From the NCBI GenBank assembly GCA_946482365.1, contig CAMLQY010000010.1, forward strand, positions 6,067 through 70,066: a stretch of 64,000 nt of DNA, in the 5' to 3' direction. Below are positions 31,473 through 39,914 of the stretch, in pieces (position 1 is the first letter of the stretch; every line of letters starts with the position of its first letter). The stretch comes from an uncultured Actinomycetes bacterium. Lineage in GTDB: Bacteria > Actinomycetota > Thermoleophilia > Solirubrobacterales > 70-9. The notes beneath the pieces are model-generated. The model saw only the letters and a list, made by a program, of their open reading frames with translations, had not been told where the DNA came from and did no database searches. The position numbers and the translations under genes are program-made.

Positions 31473-32276
31473 AGGCCGGTTCAGGCGCGGCAAGATGCCA
31501 CCGACCGCTTCGCGGTAGCGCAGGTAGCGAGGGCCGACCGCATGACTGCAGCGACGGTCCTCGACCGGGAGGTATGGCACCAGCACCCCCAGGTTGACCG
31601 CGGCCAGCTCGAGCGCGACCGGCGTGGCGACGCAGATCGCCAACCCGATCGACATGCAGATCCCACCGGTGAACAGCGGGTGTCGCAACAGTCCGTAGAC
31701 GCCGCGGTCGATCACCGGCGGTGCCACGCCAGGGGTGTACTCGTAGACGAAGAACGCACACGACACTCCCAGCTGACGGCTGCCGTTGAGGATCGCAAAA
31801 CCCCCGAGCCCGGCCAGCAGGAGGCCCAGGGACAGGACCCAGGCGGACCCGACGATATCTCCCCCATGCACGATGCCCACCGCCATCGGCCGCAGCAGCA
31901 TGGCGAAGTTGAAGCCGATGCCGAAGCAGAGCTCCCGCCAGAACGCCCGCTTGTAGGCGTTGCCTCCGGCAGCGAGGTCGCGCGCCTGGTGGCGGGGAAG
32001 GAAATAGCCCAGCCAGGACAGCCAGCACGCCCAGAGGAAGACCTGGAAGATCACGGGAGGGATCGGCAGGAGCTCGCCGATCGCCACGGTGAGACCCAGG
32101 AACCCGAGCATGAGGGCGCCGATCAGGGCGCTGAATTTGAAGAAGCTCAACAGGTTCGGGGTCCAGCCAAGCGTTGCAAGGAGGTCTCCGGCCCCGAACA
32201 GCCGACGGGAGACCAGCGCCACGCGGACGTCTCCGCTCCCCCTGCCGGGGGCGCTATCGGCAGGTGGCGTCTGCAT
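31428..32276 (-). CDS. Isoprenylcysteine methyltransferase-like membrane protein
   Basis: 282 residues with several membrane helices. The C-terminal part carries the ICMT/phospholipid methyltransferase fingerprint RGVYGLLRHPLFTGGI and, later, HAVGPRYLRYREAVGGILP, which binds S-adenosylmethionine. Such bacterial relatives methylate lipids or isoprenoid-type acids. The ATG at 32276 overlaps the upstream lipoprotein gene by 23 bases. Substrate unknown; proximity to the ABC exporter and FAD enzyme is suggestive only. Confidence 0.75.
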   Translation of the reverse strand: MQTPPADSAPGRGSGDVRVALVSRRLFGAGDLLATLGWTPNLLSFFKFSALIGALMLGFLGLTVAIGELLPIPPVIFQVFLWACWLSWLGYFLPRHQARDLAAGGNAYKRAFWRELCFGIGFNFAMLLRPMAVGIVHGGDIVGSAWVLSLGLLLAGLGGFAILNGSRQLGVSCAFFVYEYTPGVAPPVIDRGVYGLLRHPLFTGGICMSIGLAICVATPVALELAAVNLGVLVPYLPVEDRRCSHAVGPRYLRYREAVGGILPRLNRPLPASEAAQGQDRPT

Positions 32277-32901
32277 CTGCAAGCGAGTCGTACGCGCGGC
32301 CGACCAGGTTGTCGAGGAACGCCCTCCCGGTGTCTTCGCCCTTCAGCAGGAACAGCAGCGTGGCGACGCAACGGCCGGACCTGAAGGAGACGATCGTGGT
32401 CGAGTCGACGGGCTGCGACCGCGTGTCTCCTTCGAGGAGCCGCACCATCGTCCCTTCTTCGCCCTCGGCGACCGGCTTGGGGTCCTCTACCGTGACGGCG
32501 ACCTCTTCGGAGGGGTCAAAGGATTCGATCGCCGAGCGGATGCAGGACAGCCGTTCCGGGCCCTGCAGTTCCTCCAGCGCCGAGGCCGCCTTCTTCGCCG
32601 ACGGCGCGATTCCGACAGCCTCTCCCATGTAATTGGAACGGAGGCTGTAGAGCGGAGAAGCTGCGACCTCCGCGTTCTGCTCTTCCAGCACGTATACCGG
32701 GCTGCACGGTTCGGGAAGCGCCTCGGCTTGCACTGACCCCGGGGGAAGGTCGTCCTCCTGCAGCAGGAGGAAAGCCGGTGACTGGGAGGACTCCTCGGCG
32801 GGGACAGATGCAGCCTCGCCGCCCCCGCAGCCGCCGAGGAGGGTCGCCAAGACAACCATCAAGGTCCCTGCCCCCCCTCGGATAGCAGTCTTTAATCGCA
32901 A
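32254..32901 (-). CDS. Predicted lipoprotein, function unknown
   Basis: 215 residues. Basic start, hydrophobic core and lipobox LGGC at about 22-25, so the mature protein should be lipid-anchored outside the membrane. The mature part is acidic (AASVPAEESSQSPAFLLLQEDDLPPG) with three later cysteines. Start is TTG 32901; the next ATG would remove the basic signal segment. TACAAT six bases before the TTG is a likely -10 in an AT-rich patch. Its 3' end overlaps the methyltransferase-like gene, suggesting an operon. Confidence 0.7.
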   Translation of the reverse strand: MRLKTAIRGGAGTLMVVLATLLGGCGGGEAASVPAEESSQSPAFLLLQEDDLPPGSVQAEALPEPCSPVYVLEEQNAEVAASPLYSLRSNYMGEAVGIAPSAKKAASALEELQGPERLSCIRSAIESFDPSEEVAVTVEDPKPVAEGEEGTMVRLLEGDTRSQPVDSTTIVSFRSGRCVATLLFLLKGEDTGRAFLDNLVGRAYDSLADADATCR

Positions 32902-32956
32902 AACTAAATTGTATTAATAGATCATCTCCTCACCTTTGGCTTTGCCGACCCGGAGC

Positions 32957-32993
32957 ACGGAGAGACCCCCGTCAAATGCGGGGGTCTCTCCGT
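32957..32993 (-). terminator. Hairpin terminator of the YVTN/PKD gene
   Basis: 15-base perfect stem (32957-32971 with 32979-32993) and a 7-base loop, 15 bases past the stop of the minus-strand gene. No long T-run, but position and stability fit a terminator. Confidence 0.75.
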
Positions 32994-33007
32994 GAGCTTC
33001 TGGCGGG

Positions 33008-34585
33008 CTAACGCAGGACCAGCGTCAGCGTCTTGCTCTTGGTGCGGGCTTTGCCGCCGGTTGGGCTGAACTTCACGCGAATCTTCACTTTGGCGCTGTG
33101 GGCGCTCGAGAGGGTCTGCTTCAGCGGTGCCTTGGGCTGGATCTTCAGCGTCAGCGTCTTGGCCCTGGCGGCTTTGGCTTTGCTGCTGCGCAGCCCTTTG
33201 CCTGTGAGGCTGAGCTTGCCGCCGTAGGGGACTTTGACCTTCAGCTTGGCGGTGCCGTTGCTGGGGTTCTTGGTCAGCTTGCCGAATTTGAAGTTGTTCG
33301 GGGCTTTGACCTTGACTTTCTGGTTGGCCAGGGCAGCGCCGCTGCAGGAGGCGGTGCGCCCGGTGAAGACCTGCGCGGCCGAGCAGCCTTCGTTGTCGGT
33401 GACCGTGAGGGTGGGCGAGTAGGTTTTTGCTTTCTTGTATTTGTGCGAGGTGGTGGGAGTGGTCGAGGTCGCCGCTTTGCCGTCGCCGAAGACCCAGTTG
33501 AAGGCTGCGATGAAGCCGTCGGGGTCGCTGGAGGCACCGCCGTTGAAGCGGGTCGCCTTGCCCGCCGTCGCGGCTTTGGCCGTGAAGGAGGCGAGCGGCG
33601 ACTGGTCGGGGGTGATCGCGACGATCCAGGGCCCGCCCGCAACCGGGATCGTCGTCTTCACCTGGTTGGTCTGGGCGTCGATGACGGTGACGTCGTTGCC
33701 GACGTAATTGGCCGTGTAAACGGTCTTGCCGTCCGGGGTGAAGGCGATCCCATACGGTTCGTCGCCGGTGGGGATCGGCGAGCCGACCACCTGCCGGGTC
33801 TGGGTGTCGATCGCCGAGACCGTGTCGGCGGCGAGGTTGCTGACGTAGGCCTTGGCCCCGTCGGGGGAGATCGCCACTTCCCACGGTTCTTCGCCCACCG
33901 GGATCGTGGCGACGACCTGCCGGGACTGGGTGTCGATCACGGAGACGGTGTTGGATTCTTCGTTGGCGACGTAGGCGAAAGCCCCGTTCGGGGTAAAGGT
34001 GATGTTGACCGGTTCTTCGCCGACCGGGATCGGGGCTCCGACGATCTGCCTGGTCTGCGTGTCGATCACGCGTACTGTGTTGTTGTCGTCGTCGGCCGCG
34101 TAGGCGGTCTTCCCGTCGGGCGAGAAGGCGACGCCCCAGAGGTCCGCACCGAATGGGATCGACGCCACGACCTGGTTGGTCTGCGTGTCGATCACGTCGA
34201 TCCCTTCATTGGCGTGGGTGACGTAAGCGGTTGTTCCGTCGGGGCTGATCGCGATCACGTTGGGGACCCCGCCCAGCGGGACCGGCGAACCGACCAGCGT
34301 GTTGGTCTGCAGGTCGACGACGACGACGTTTTGGTCGCCCCGGTTGCCCACGTACATGAACTTGCCGTTGGGGGTGATCGCGCTGGTGTAGGGCTGGTCG
34401 CCGACTTCGACCGGCGTGCCGACGACCTGGTTCGTCGCGGTGTCGATCACTGAGAAGGAGTCGGTGTCGTAGTTCAGCGTGTAGGCCTTGCTCGCGAAGG
34501 CGGGCGCTGCGAGGAGGCCCAAGGCGAGAGCGGAGGCGGAGATCAGGATTGTGAGCCGGCCGAGCCGGGAGCGGATTGAAGTCAT
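33008..34585 (-). CDS. Secreted YVTN beta-propeller protein with PKD domain
   Basis: 525 residues. Signal peptide of about 31 residues ending AAPAFA-SKA. Seven YVTN-type repeats (about 35-325), each of the form V.VIDTQT.QVV...IPVG..P..IAFTPDGK.AYVAN, should close a seven-bladed propeller. A PKD domain follows (about 330-405; DPDGFIAAFNWVFGDGKAAT) with two cysteines nearby, then a lysine-rich beta domain (410-525). Probably a cell-surface binding or adhesion protein. The YVTN repeats are similar at DNA level, which suggests recent duplication of blades. Confidence 0.87.
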   Translation of the reverse strand: MTSIRSRLGRLTILISASALALGLLAAPAFASKAYTLNYDTDSFSVIDTATNQVVGTPVEVGDQPYTSAITPNGKFMYVGNRGDQNVVVVDLQTNTLVGSPVPLGGVPNVIAISPDGTTAYVTHANEGIDVIDTQTNQVVASIPFGADLWGVAFSPDGKTAYAADDDNNTVRVIDTQTRQIVGAPIPVGEEPVNITFTPNGAFAYVANEESNTVSVIDTQSRQVVATIPVGEEPWEVAISPDGAKAYVSNLAADTVSAIDTQTRQVVGSPIPTGDEPYGIAFTPDGKTVYTANYVGNDVTVIDAQTNQVKTTIPVAGGPWIVAITPDQSPLASFTAKAATAGKATRFNGGASSDPDGFIAAFNWVFGDGKAATSTTPTTSHKYKKAKTYSPTLTVTDNEGCSAAQVFTGRTASCSGAALANQKVKVKAPNNFKFGKLTKNPSNGTAKLKVKVPYGGKLSLTGKGLRSSKAKAARAKTLTLKIQPKAPLKQTLSSAHSAKVKIRVKFSPTGGKARTKSKTLTLVLR

Positions 34586-34664
34586 GGCGCGGCAGTCTCA
34601 TTCCGTGCCCGGATGGAACTCCGGCGGGCGCCGCCCCCGGGTTTCGCGCATAGACTCGGCGATC

Positions 34665-34700
34665 ATGAGACCCCCCCGGCCGCCCTCGCGCAGACGATGA
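34665..34700 (+). CDS. Putative 11-residue leader peptide
   Basis: TAGACT (34651-34656) is a probable -10, eight bases before an ATG that opens MRPPRPPSRRR and stops at TGA, whose bases overlap the ATG of the holin-phosphatase gene (ATGA). The peptide is made only of Met, Arg, Pro and Ser; proline runs can slow ribosomes. May be a translated leader controlling the downstream gene. Could also be chance. Confidence 0.4.
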   Translation: MRPPRPPSRRR

Positions 34701-36736
34701 ATCTTCGTGCCGTCTGGCGCGCCCTGCTCGTCCTCCTGCTCGACGCGCTGACGCTGCTGCTGCTCTCGGAGGCGATGCCGGGATTCGTCCTGGACGGTGC
34801 GGCCGCGGCGCTTGGCGCAGCGGCGCTGATCGGCCTCCTCAACGCCCTGATCTGGCCGATCCTCGCTCGCTTCGCGCTGCCCCTCACCGTCCTCACGCTG
34901 GGGGGCGCGGCGCTGGTACTGAACGGCGTGCTCGTGACCTTCGCGATCGACGTCCTGCCCGGGGCGGAGATCGAGGGCGTCCTCGAGGGGGTGGTTGTGA
35001 CGATCGCGATGGCGGGGGTCACCGCGATCGTCTACGGGCTGCTGGCGATCGACGAGAACGAGGCCTGGTACCGCTACGTCGTCCGGCGCCAGGCGCGGCG
35101 CCGGGGGCGGGCGACGCGGAGCGGGGTCCCGGGCGTCCTCTTCCTGGAGATCGACGGGCTCGCCCACGACGTCCTGCGCCGCGCGCTAAGCGACGGCAGC
35201 GCCCCCAACCTCGCCGCCTGGCTGCGCAGCGGCTCCCACCGGCTGGAGAGGTGGGAGACGGACTGGTCCTCGCAGACCGGCGCCTGCCAGGCCGGGCTCC
35301 TGCACGGCAGCAACGAGGACATGCCGGCCTTCCGCTGGTGGGAGAAGGACCGGGACGCGGCGATCGTGACCAACCACCCGCGCGACGCCGAAGAGCTGGA
35401 GAGGCGCCATTCCGACGGCCGCGGCCTGCTGCACGCCGACGGCGCCAGCCGCGCCAACATCCTCTCCGGCGACGCGCCGCACTCGATGCTGACGATGAGC
35501 ACGGCGCTGCGCCGTCGCCGCCCGATCGGCCGCGACTACGCGGCGTACTTCGCCCGTCCCTACGCGGTCGCCCGCACGCTCGTCCTGGTCCTCGCCGACG
35601 TCGGCCGGGAGCGCCGCGCGGCCCGCAGCCAGGTTCGCGACGACGTCCGCCCGCGGATGGCCCGCAGCCGCTCCTATGCGCTCGTCCGGGCCTGGGGCAC
35701 CGTGGTCCAGCGGGACCTGCAGGTCGCCGCGGTCGTCGGCGACGTCCTCGCCGGCCGCCCGGTGGTCTACACCACCTTCCTCGCCTACGACGAGGTCGCG
35801 CACCACTCCGGCATCGAGAGGCACGACGCCCTCGCCGTGCTGCGCGACCTCGACCGCCAGATCGCCAGGATCGCCACCGCCTGCGCCGAGGCGCCGCGGC
35901 CCTACCGCCTCGTGGTGCTCTCCGACCACGGGCAGTCGCAGGGGGAGACCTTCCGCGACCGCTACGGCGAAACCCTCGAGGACCTGGTCCGCTCGGCCTG
36001 CGACCCCGACAGCACGATCGCCGCCGAAGAGGGCGACGACGACGCGCTCTCCTACCTCAGCGCCGGTCTGACCGAGGTCGCGCGCGACGACACGGTGGCG
36101 GCCGGAGCCGTGCGGATCGCGACCCAGGGGCGCCGCGAGGGCGGCGTCGTCACGCTCGACGCCGACACCCGCCGCGAGGCCGAGAGGGCGCGCGGCCGGG
36201 AGATCCCGGAGCTCTCCGTGATGGCCTCCGGCTGCCTCGGCCTGATCAGCTTTCCCCGCGAGCCGGGGCGGGTGACCCTCGAGCGGCTGGAAGCCCTCTA
36301 CCCGAAGCTCCTGCCGGCGCTCCGCGACCATCCCGGGATCGGGTTCGTGCTGGTGCGCTCGGAGCGCTCGGGGGCCGTCGTCCTCGGCAGGGGCGGGACC
36401 CGGTTCCTCGACGACGACCGGGTCGAAGGGGAGGACCCGCTCGCGGACTTCGGCCCCAACGCCACCGCGCACGTCCGGCGCACCGACGGCTTTCCGCACT
36501 GCGCCGACCTGATGGTCAACAGCACCTTCTGGCCGGAGTTCGGCGAGGTCGCGGCTTTCGAGGAGCTGGTCGGCTCCCACGGCGGCATGGGCGGGACCCA
36601 GAGCTTCCCCTTCGTGCTCCACCCGAGCGAGCTGGCCTGGCCCGAGGGCGACGTGGTCGGCGCCGAACGGGTGCACCGGATATTCCGCGGCTGGCTGGCC
36701 CAGCTCGGGCACTCGAGCTACGAGCCCGGACCTTGA
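34697..36736 (+). CDS. Holin-like membrane domain fused to phosphatase/phosphodiesterase
   Basis: 679 residues. Residues 1-125 carry four membrane helices of the phage-holin-IV-like group (LDALTLLLLSEAMPGF, GLLNALIWPIL, LTVLTLGGAALVLNG, GVTAIVYGLL). From about 150 an alkaline-phosphatase-superfamily domain follows: VLFLEIDGLAHD, the N-terminal metal site, TTFLAYDEVAHHSG, LSDHGQSQGETF and SHGGMGG near the C-terminus. It likely hydrolyses phosphodiesters or phosphate esters at the membrane. Start MNLRAVWRALL at 34697; upstream frame rejected. Confidence 0.85.
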   Translation: MNLRAVWRALLVLLLDALTLLLLSEAMPGFVLDGAAAALGAAALIGLLNALIWPILARFALPLTVLTLGGAALVLNGVLVTFAIDVLPGAEIEGVLEGVVVTIAMAGVTAIVYGLLAIDENEAWYRYVVRRQARRRGRATRSGVPGVLFLEIDGLAHDVLRRALSDGSAPNLAAWLRSGSHRLERWETDWSSQTGACQAGLLHGSNEDMPAFRWWEKDRDAAIVTNHPRDAEELERRHSDGRGLLHADGASRANILSGDAPHSMLTMSTALRRRRPIGRDYAAYFARPYAVARTLVLVLADVGRERRAARSQVRDDVRPRMARSRSYALVRAWGTVVQRDLQVAAVVGDVLAGRPVVYTTFLAYDEVAHHSGIERHDALAVLRDLDRQIARIATACAEAPRPYRLVVLSDHGQSQGETFRDRYGETLEDLVRSACDPDSTIAAEEGDDDALSYLSAGLTEVARDDTVAAGAVRIATQGRREGGVVTLDADTRREAERARGREIPELSVMASGCLGLISFPREPGRVTLERLEALYPKLLPALRDHPGIGFVLVRSERSGAVVLGRGGTRFLDDDRVEGEDPLADFGPNATAHVRRTDGFPHCADLMVNSTFWPEFGEVAAFEELVGSHGGMGGTQSFPFVLHPSELAWPEGDVVGAERVHRIFRGWLAQLGHSSYEPGP

Positions 36737-36762
36737 GATCCCTTCGCGTATTCGCTCATGCC

Positions 36763-37005
36763 CTAGGCGCTGGCGAGGAAAGGAGAAGCGGATTCCACAG
36801 CGTCAAAGTAGTGCGCGTGGGTGCGCATGATCGTCTCAATCGAGTCGGCGCCAACCAAGACGATCTCTAGATCCTTGCGACCTTTAAATTCGCGCTCGAG
36901 GGCTGCATAAGCGACAGCTGCCTCATCTCCATCGCTGAACTCCTGCTGCTTGATCAAGCGCTGAGCAGCCAAGTCATAGACGAGCAGGAAATGCTGTAGG
37001 GCCAT
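36763..37005 (-). CDS. Small partner of alarmone synthetase (possible antitoxin)
   Basis: 80 residues, MALQHFLLVYDLAAQRLIKQ..., with alternating strands and helices (EIVLVGADSIETIMRTHAHYF) and no membrane segment or DNA-binding motif. It starts 9 bases after the RelA/SpoT-domain gene, so the two form a two-gene operon. The arrangement fits a toxic small alarmone synthetase with a protein antitoxin, or an ordinary regulatory partner; no neutralising activity can be read from sequence. Composition is less GC-rich than neighbours. Confidence 0.65.
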   Translation of the reverse strand: MALQHFLLVYDLAAQRLIKQQEFSDGDEAAVAYAALEREFKGRKDLEIVLVGADSIETIMRTHAHYFDAVESASPFLASA

Positions 37006-37014
37006 ATGGACAGC

Positions 37015-37674
37015 CTACCTATCGTCGATCAGGTAGTGGTCAATCCGAGCTTTAAAGCGAGAAAGAACTTCCAAGAAGGCAGCATCTGGCTCTTCTCCCT
37101 GCTCGTCTGCCGATATCCCCCACGCAACAAGGTCCAGGTAGGACAAGAGGTCGGGCGGCCCCTCGCCATCCTTCAAGGGAAATCGGGTGCGAGCCGCCCA
37201 GCGCTCCACTGCCTCAGCCCAGTCGTGTTGTCCAGGAGTTCTCAGCTGAATCTCGACTGGATGACCATCGCGACGCACGACGACATGCAGCGCTCTGTAG
37301 CCGGTGGTTTTAGGGGATGCCACATAATCCTCGACCCTGAGAACCTCCCAGTTGCGGCGAATCCGCCTGAGGACACCAGCTACCTCGGGTGCACCACCGG
37401 GCAGGATCGCTCGGCATCCAGCGATGTCCTCCATCTGAGTTAGGCGCATCGAACCAAAGCGGACAAGCTTGTTGAGGATCTGGGGATCGCGCTTCAGCCG
37501 CTGACCAACGATCACCTCACTCGACTCTCGCTCAACGAACTGACGCAGGCCGACGGTTACCTTCTTGAGAGGGCTCTGAAACCCACTGCGGTATTCGACA
37601 ATGACCCCAACCGCATCGGTCAGTTCGCCATCGTCGAACTGGGTCTCCTCCTGCTGTCGCTCGGCGTACGCCAC
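37015..37674 (-). CDS. RelA/SpoT-domain small nucleotidyltransferase
   Basis: 219 residues. Only the (p)ppGpp-synthetase fold is present: LTQMEDIAGCRAIL, YVASPKTTGYRALHVVV and EIQLRTPGQHDWAE cover the ATP-binding, GTP-binding and catalytic (Glu in VEIQLRT) regions. No HD hydrolase, TGS or ACT domains, so it is a small alarmone synthetase or a toxSAS-type enzyme modifying nucleotides or tRNA. GTG start at 37674; a TTGACA lies upstream on the minus strand. It is in lower-GC DNA with its 80-residue partner downstream. Confidence 0.85.
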   Translation of the reverse strand: MAYAERQQEETQFDDGELTDAVGVIVEYRSGFQSPLKKVTVGLRQFVERESSEVIVGQRLKRDPQILNKLVRFGSMRLTQMEDIAGCRAILPGGAPEVAGVLRRIRRNWEVLRVEDYVASPKTTGYRALHVVVRRDGHPVEIQLRTPGQHDWAEAVERWAARTRFPLKDGEGPPDLLSYLDLVAWGISADEQGEEPDAAFLEVLSRFKARIDHYLIDDR

Positions 37675-37801
37675 CAGTCACGCAACAGCCTTCCCGCTTT
37701 GTCAACTTTGGTCCGCGACGGCGCCATGAGGGGCGATTATTGCGGTCGCCTGCGCACCGCTGCATCGTGAGGAGACTCGGTTCGGCACCTCGCTATGGCT
37801 A

Positions 37802-37828
37802 TAGCGGGGCCGGGATTCGACCCGCGAC
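37802..37828 (-). other. tRNA 3'-end-like remnant
   Basis: On the minus strand GTCGCGGGTCGAATCCCGG followed by CCCCGCTA resembles a tRNA T-arm and 3' acceptor half, but one loop T is missing and no D- or anticodon arm precedes it (the MBL gene does). It lies just past the MBL stop, beside the lower-GC RelA/SpoT block. May be a decayed integration site. Confidence 0.25.
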
Positions 37829-37835
37829 TTTCCAG

Positions 37836-38597
37836 CTACGAGAGCGAGGTCGCCTCCCCGGGCGCCAGCACGCGCGCCTCCACCTGAGGGGCGAGGGCCC
37901 GCATCTGGGCGGCGAACTCGCGGGGCGGGGTGCGCAGCGGGCCGGGGCGAAGCCGCGCCAGGCCGAGCGGGTAGAGCGTTCCCCAGTGGATCGGGACCGC
38001 GATCCGCGGCGAGAGCAGCGCCGCGGCCCGGGCAGCGCGCTCGGGGTCGAGGTGCCCGGCCCCGATGCTCGTGCCCCAGCCCCAGATCGGCAGCAGGGCG
38101 AGGTCGATCCCGTCGCCCCCGATCCGCTCCATCCCGTCGAAGAGGTCGGTGTCGCCGGCGAAGTAGATGCGCCGCCGTCCGGCCAGCTCGAAGCCGATCG
38201 CCTGCGAGGCTCGCTCGAAGCGACGCCCGCGGGCTGGGTGGTCCGCCTCGGTGGCGGTGACGCGCACGTCGCCGACGCTGCCGGATTCGCCGGGGGCGAG
38301 CTCATGGACCTCGCCGAAGCCGAGGCCCTCGAGGAAGTCCCTCGCCCCGGGCGAGGCGAAGACCGGCACCGTCCTGCTCAGCCGGCGCAGCGAGGGGACG
38401 TCTGCGTGGTCGTGGTGGAGGTGGGAGATCAGCACCGCGTCGACGCCCTCGCTCAGCAGCGGGTCGGGGGCCGGCCCGTGGCGCCGCAGCGGGCCGACCC
38501 GGCGCCGCAGCACCGGGTCTGTGAGCAGGCGGACTCCGTCCATCTCGATCAGGACGGTCGCGTGGCCGACGTAGGTGACCCGAGCTGCCTCGGTCAC
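37836..38597 (-). CDS. Metallo-beta-lactamase-fold hydrolase (UlaG/YtnP-like)
   Basis: 253 residues. The start strand RVTYVGHATVLIEMDGVRLLTDPVL and metal motif SHLHHDHAD, then a later aspartate (YFAGDTDLF) and histidine (PIHWGTLYP), place it with UlaG/NAPE-PLD-like lactonase-phosphodiesterases rather than beta-lactamases. Start is GTG 38597; the long open frame upstream is antisense to the AI-2E gene and rejected. Divergent from the AI-2E transporter with a gap of about 55 bases. Substrate unknown. Confidence 0.85.
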   Translation of the reverse strand: MTEAARVTYVGHATVLIEMDGVRLLTDPVLRRRVGPLRRHGPAPDPLLSEGVDAVLISHLHHDHADVPSLRRLSRTVPVFASPGARDFLEGLGFGEVHELAPGESGSVGDVRVTATEADHPARGRRFERASQAIGFELAGRRRIYFAGDTDLFDGMERIGGDGIDLALLPIWGWGTSIGAGHLDPERAARAAALLSPRIAVPIHWGTLYPLGLARLRPGPLRTPPREFAAQMRALAPQVEARVLAPGEATSLS

Positions 38598-38651
38598 CTT
38601 GCAGCTCGTCCGTGGCCATGTCGGGGGCGCCGCGTATCGTCCGGCGTCCCG

Positions 38652-39824
38652 ATGAGTCCAAAACGCGCGATCCGAGGGCGGTTGCGGCGGCCCGGCCGCG
38701 AAAGCGAGGGCGCCGAAGGCGAGGTCATCGAGATCGATCCCGCCGAGCTGAGCGGGATCTTCTCCGCTCCGGCTTGGCTGCGGGACCTCGGCTTCACCTC
38801 CTGGCTGCTCGTCGGGGCGGCCGCGGCGCTGATCGGCGCGATCTGGCTCCTCGCGCTGACGCATACGATCGTGCTGCCCGTGATCGTGGCCGGGATCATT
38901 GCCTCCGTCACCTCCCCCCTCGTCGACCGGCTTCGCCGGCACCGGGTCCCAAGGGGGATCGGTGCCGGGCTTGTCTTCCTCGCGATCATCGCAGTCGGGG
39001 TCGCTGTCGGGCTGATGATCCTGGGGGGGATTGCGAGCCAGGCGGACAGCATCTCCGCGAGGCTCAGCGAAGGGGCGAGCGAGATCGAGTCCCTGGTCGA
39101 CGACCTCGGGGTGAAGGCGACGACCGCCGCGAACGCGAACGCCGATGCCAGTGCCTCGGTCAGCGCCGGCTTCACGGCCCTTACCCACGGCCTGCTGAGC
39201 GGGATCGACGAGCTGGCGTCGGTGGCCGTATTCCTCTCGTTCACCGCCCTCAGCCTTTTCTTCCTGCTCAAGGACGCGCCGACGATCGGCGCCTTCGTCG
39301 AGCGCCACATGGGAGTGCCCGTCCCGGTGGCGCACTCGATACTGGGCCGGGTGGCCAGCAGCCTGCGGGGATACTTCCTCGGCGTCACTGCTGTCTCCCT
39401 CTGGAGCTCGCTGATCGTCGGCGCGGGGGCGCTGCTCCTCGGGGTGCCCCTGCCGGGCACGATCATGGCGGTCACGTTCGTCGGCGGGTACATCCCCTAC
39501 CTCGGCGCCTGGACCGCGGGGGCATTTGCGGTTCTGATCGCCCTGGGAGGTGCGGGGCCCGAGGTGGCGCTGGCCCTCGCAGTCGTCGTCCTGCTGGCCA
39601 ACGGCGTCCTGCAGCAGCTGGTCCAGCCGATCGCCTACGGCGCGGCCCTCAAACTGCACCCGTTGGCCGTGCTGATCGCGACGATCGCCGGCGGTTGCCT
39701 CTTCGGCACCGTCGGCCTGGTGCTGGCGGCGCCCCTGCTCTCGGCGGCTGTCCGGATCTCAGCCGACGTCAGCGCCGCCGAGCGCGAGGCCCAGGCCGCC
39801 CCCGGCGATCCTGCGCCGGCTTAG
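38652..39824 (+). CDS. AI-2E family transporter (PerM-like)
   Basis: 390 residues with about eight membrane segments in the AI-2E/PerM layout: a first pair, a long amphipathic cytosolic insert (IASQADSISARLSEGASEIESLV), the FFLLKDAPTIG motif, and a final ALKLHPLAVLIATIAGG-LFG-VGLVLAAPLL segment. Named after E. coli TqsA but many members move other solutes or sodium. TATCGT 11 bases before the ATG at 38652. The first 40 residues are basic and soluble. Confidence 0.9.
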   Translation: MSPKRAIRGRLRRPGRESEGAEGEVIEIDPAELSGIFSAPAWLRDLGFTSWLLVGAAAALIGAIWLLALTHTIVLPVIVAGIIASVTSPLVDRLRRHRVPRGIGAGLVFLAIIAVGVAVGLMILGGIASQADSISARLSEGASEIESLVDDLGVKATTAANANADASASVSAGFTALTHGLLSGIDELASVAVFLSFTALSLFFLLKDAPTIGAFVERHMGVPVPVAHSILGRVASSLRGYFLGVTAVSLWSSLIVGAGALLLGVPLPGTIMAVTFVGGYIPYLGAWTAGAFAVLIALGGAGPEVALALAVVVLLANGVLQQLVQPIAYGAALKLHPLAVLIATIAGGCLFGTVGLVLAAPLLSAAVRISADVSAAEREAQAAPGDPAPA

Positions 39825-39887
39825 CTTGGGGGGAGAACCACCGTCGCCAGGCCCTTAGGTAGGAGTGACTTCTGGGCAGGGAGAAGT

Positions 39888-39907
39888 GTGTACACGATCA
39901 TGTACAC
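39888..39907. promoter_or_regulatory. Toxin-antitoxin operator and promoter
   Basis: GTGTACA-CGATCA-TGTACAC, perfect 7-base arms. The right arm overlaps TACACT (39903-39908), the probable -10 six bases before the antitoxin ATG. Fits autorepression by the Phd-type antitoxin. Confidence 0.7.
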
Positions 39908-39914
39908 TGAGCCG

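Noticed and set aside
37780..37860. Complete tRNA gene
   Set aside because: No D-arm, anticodon arm or 5' acceptor strand matches; only a degenerate T-arm-like part.
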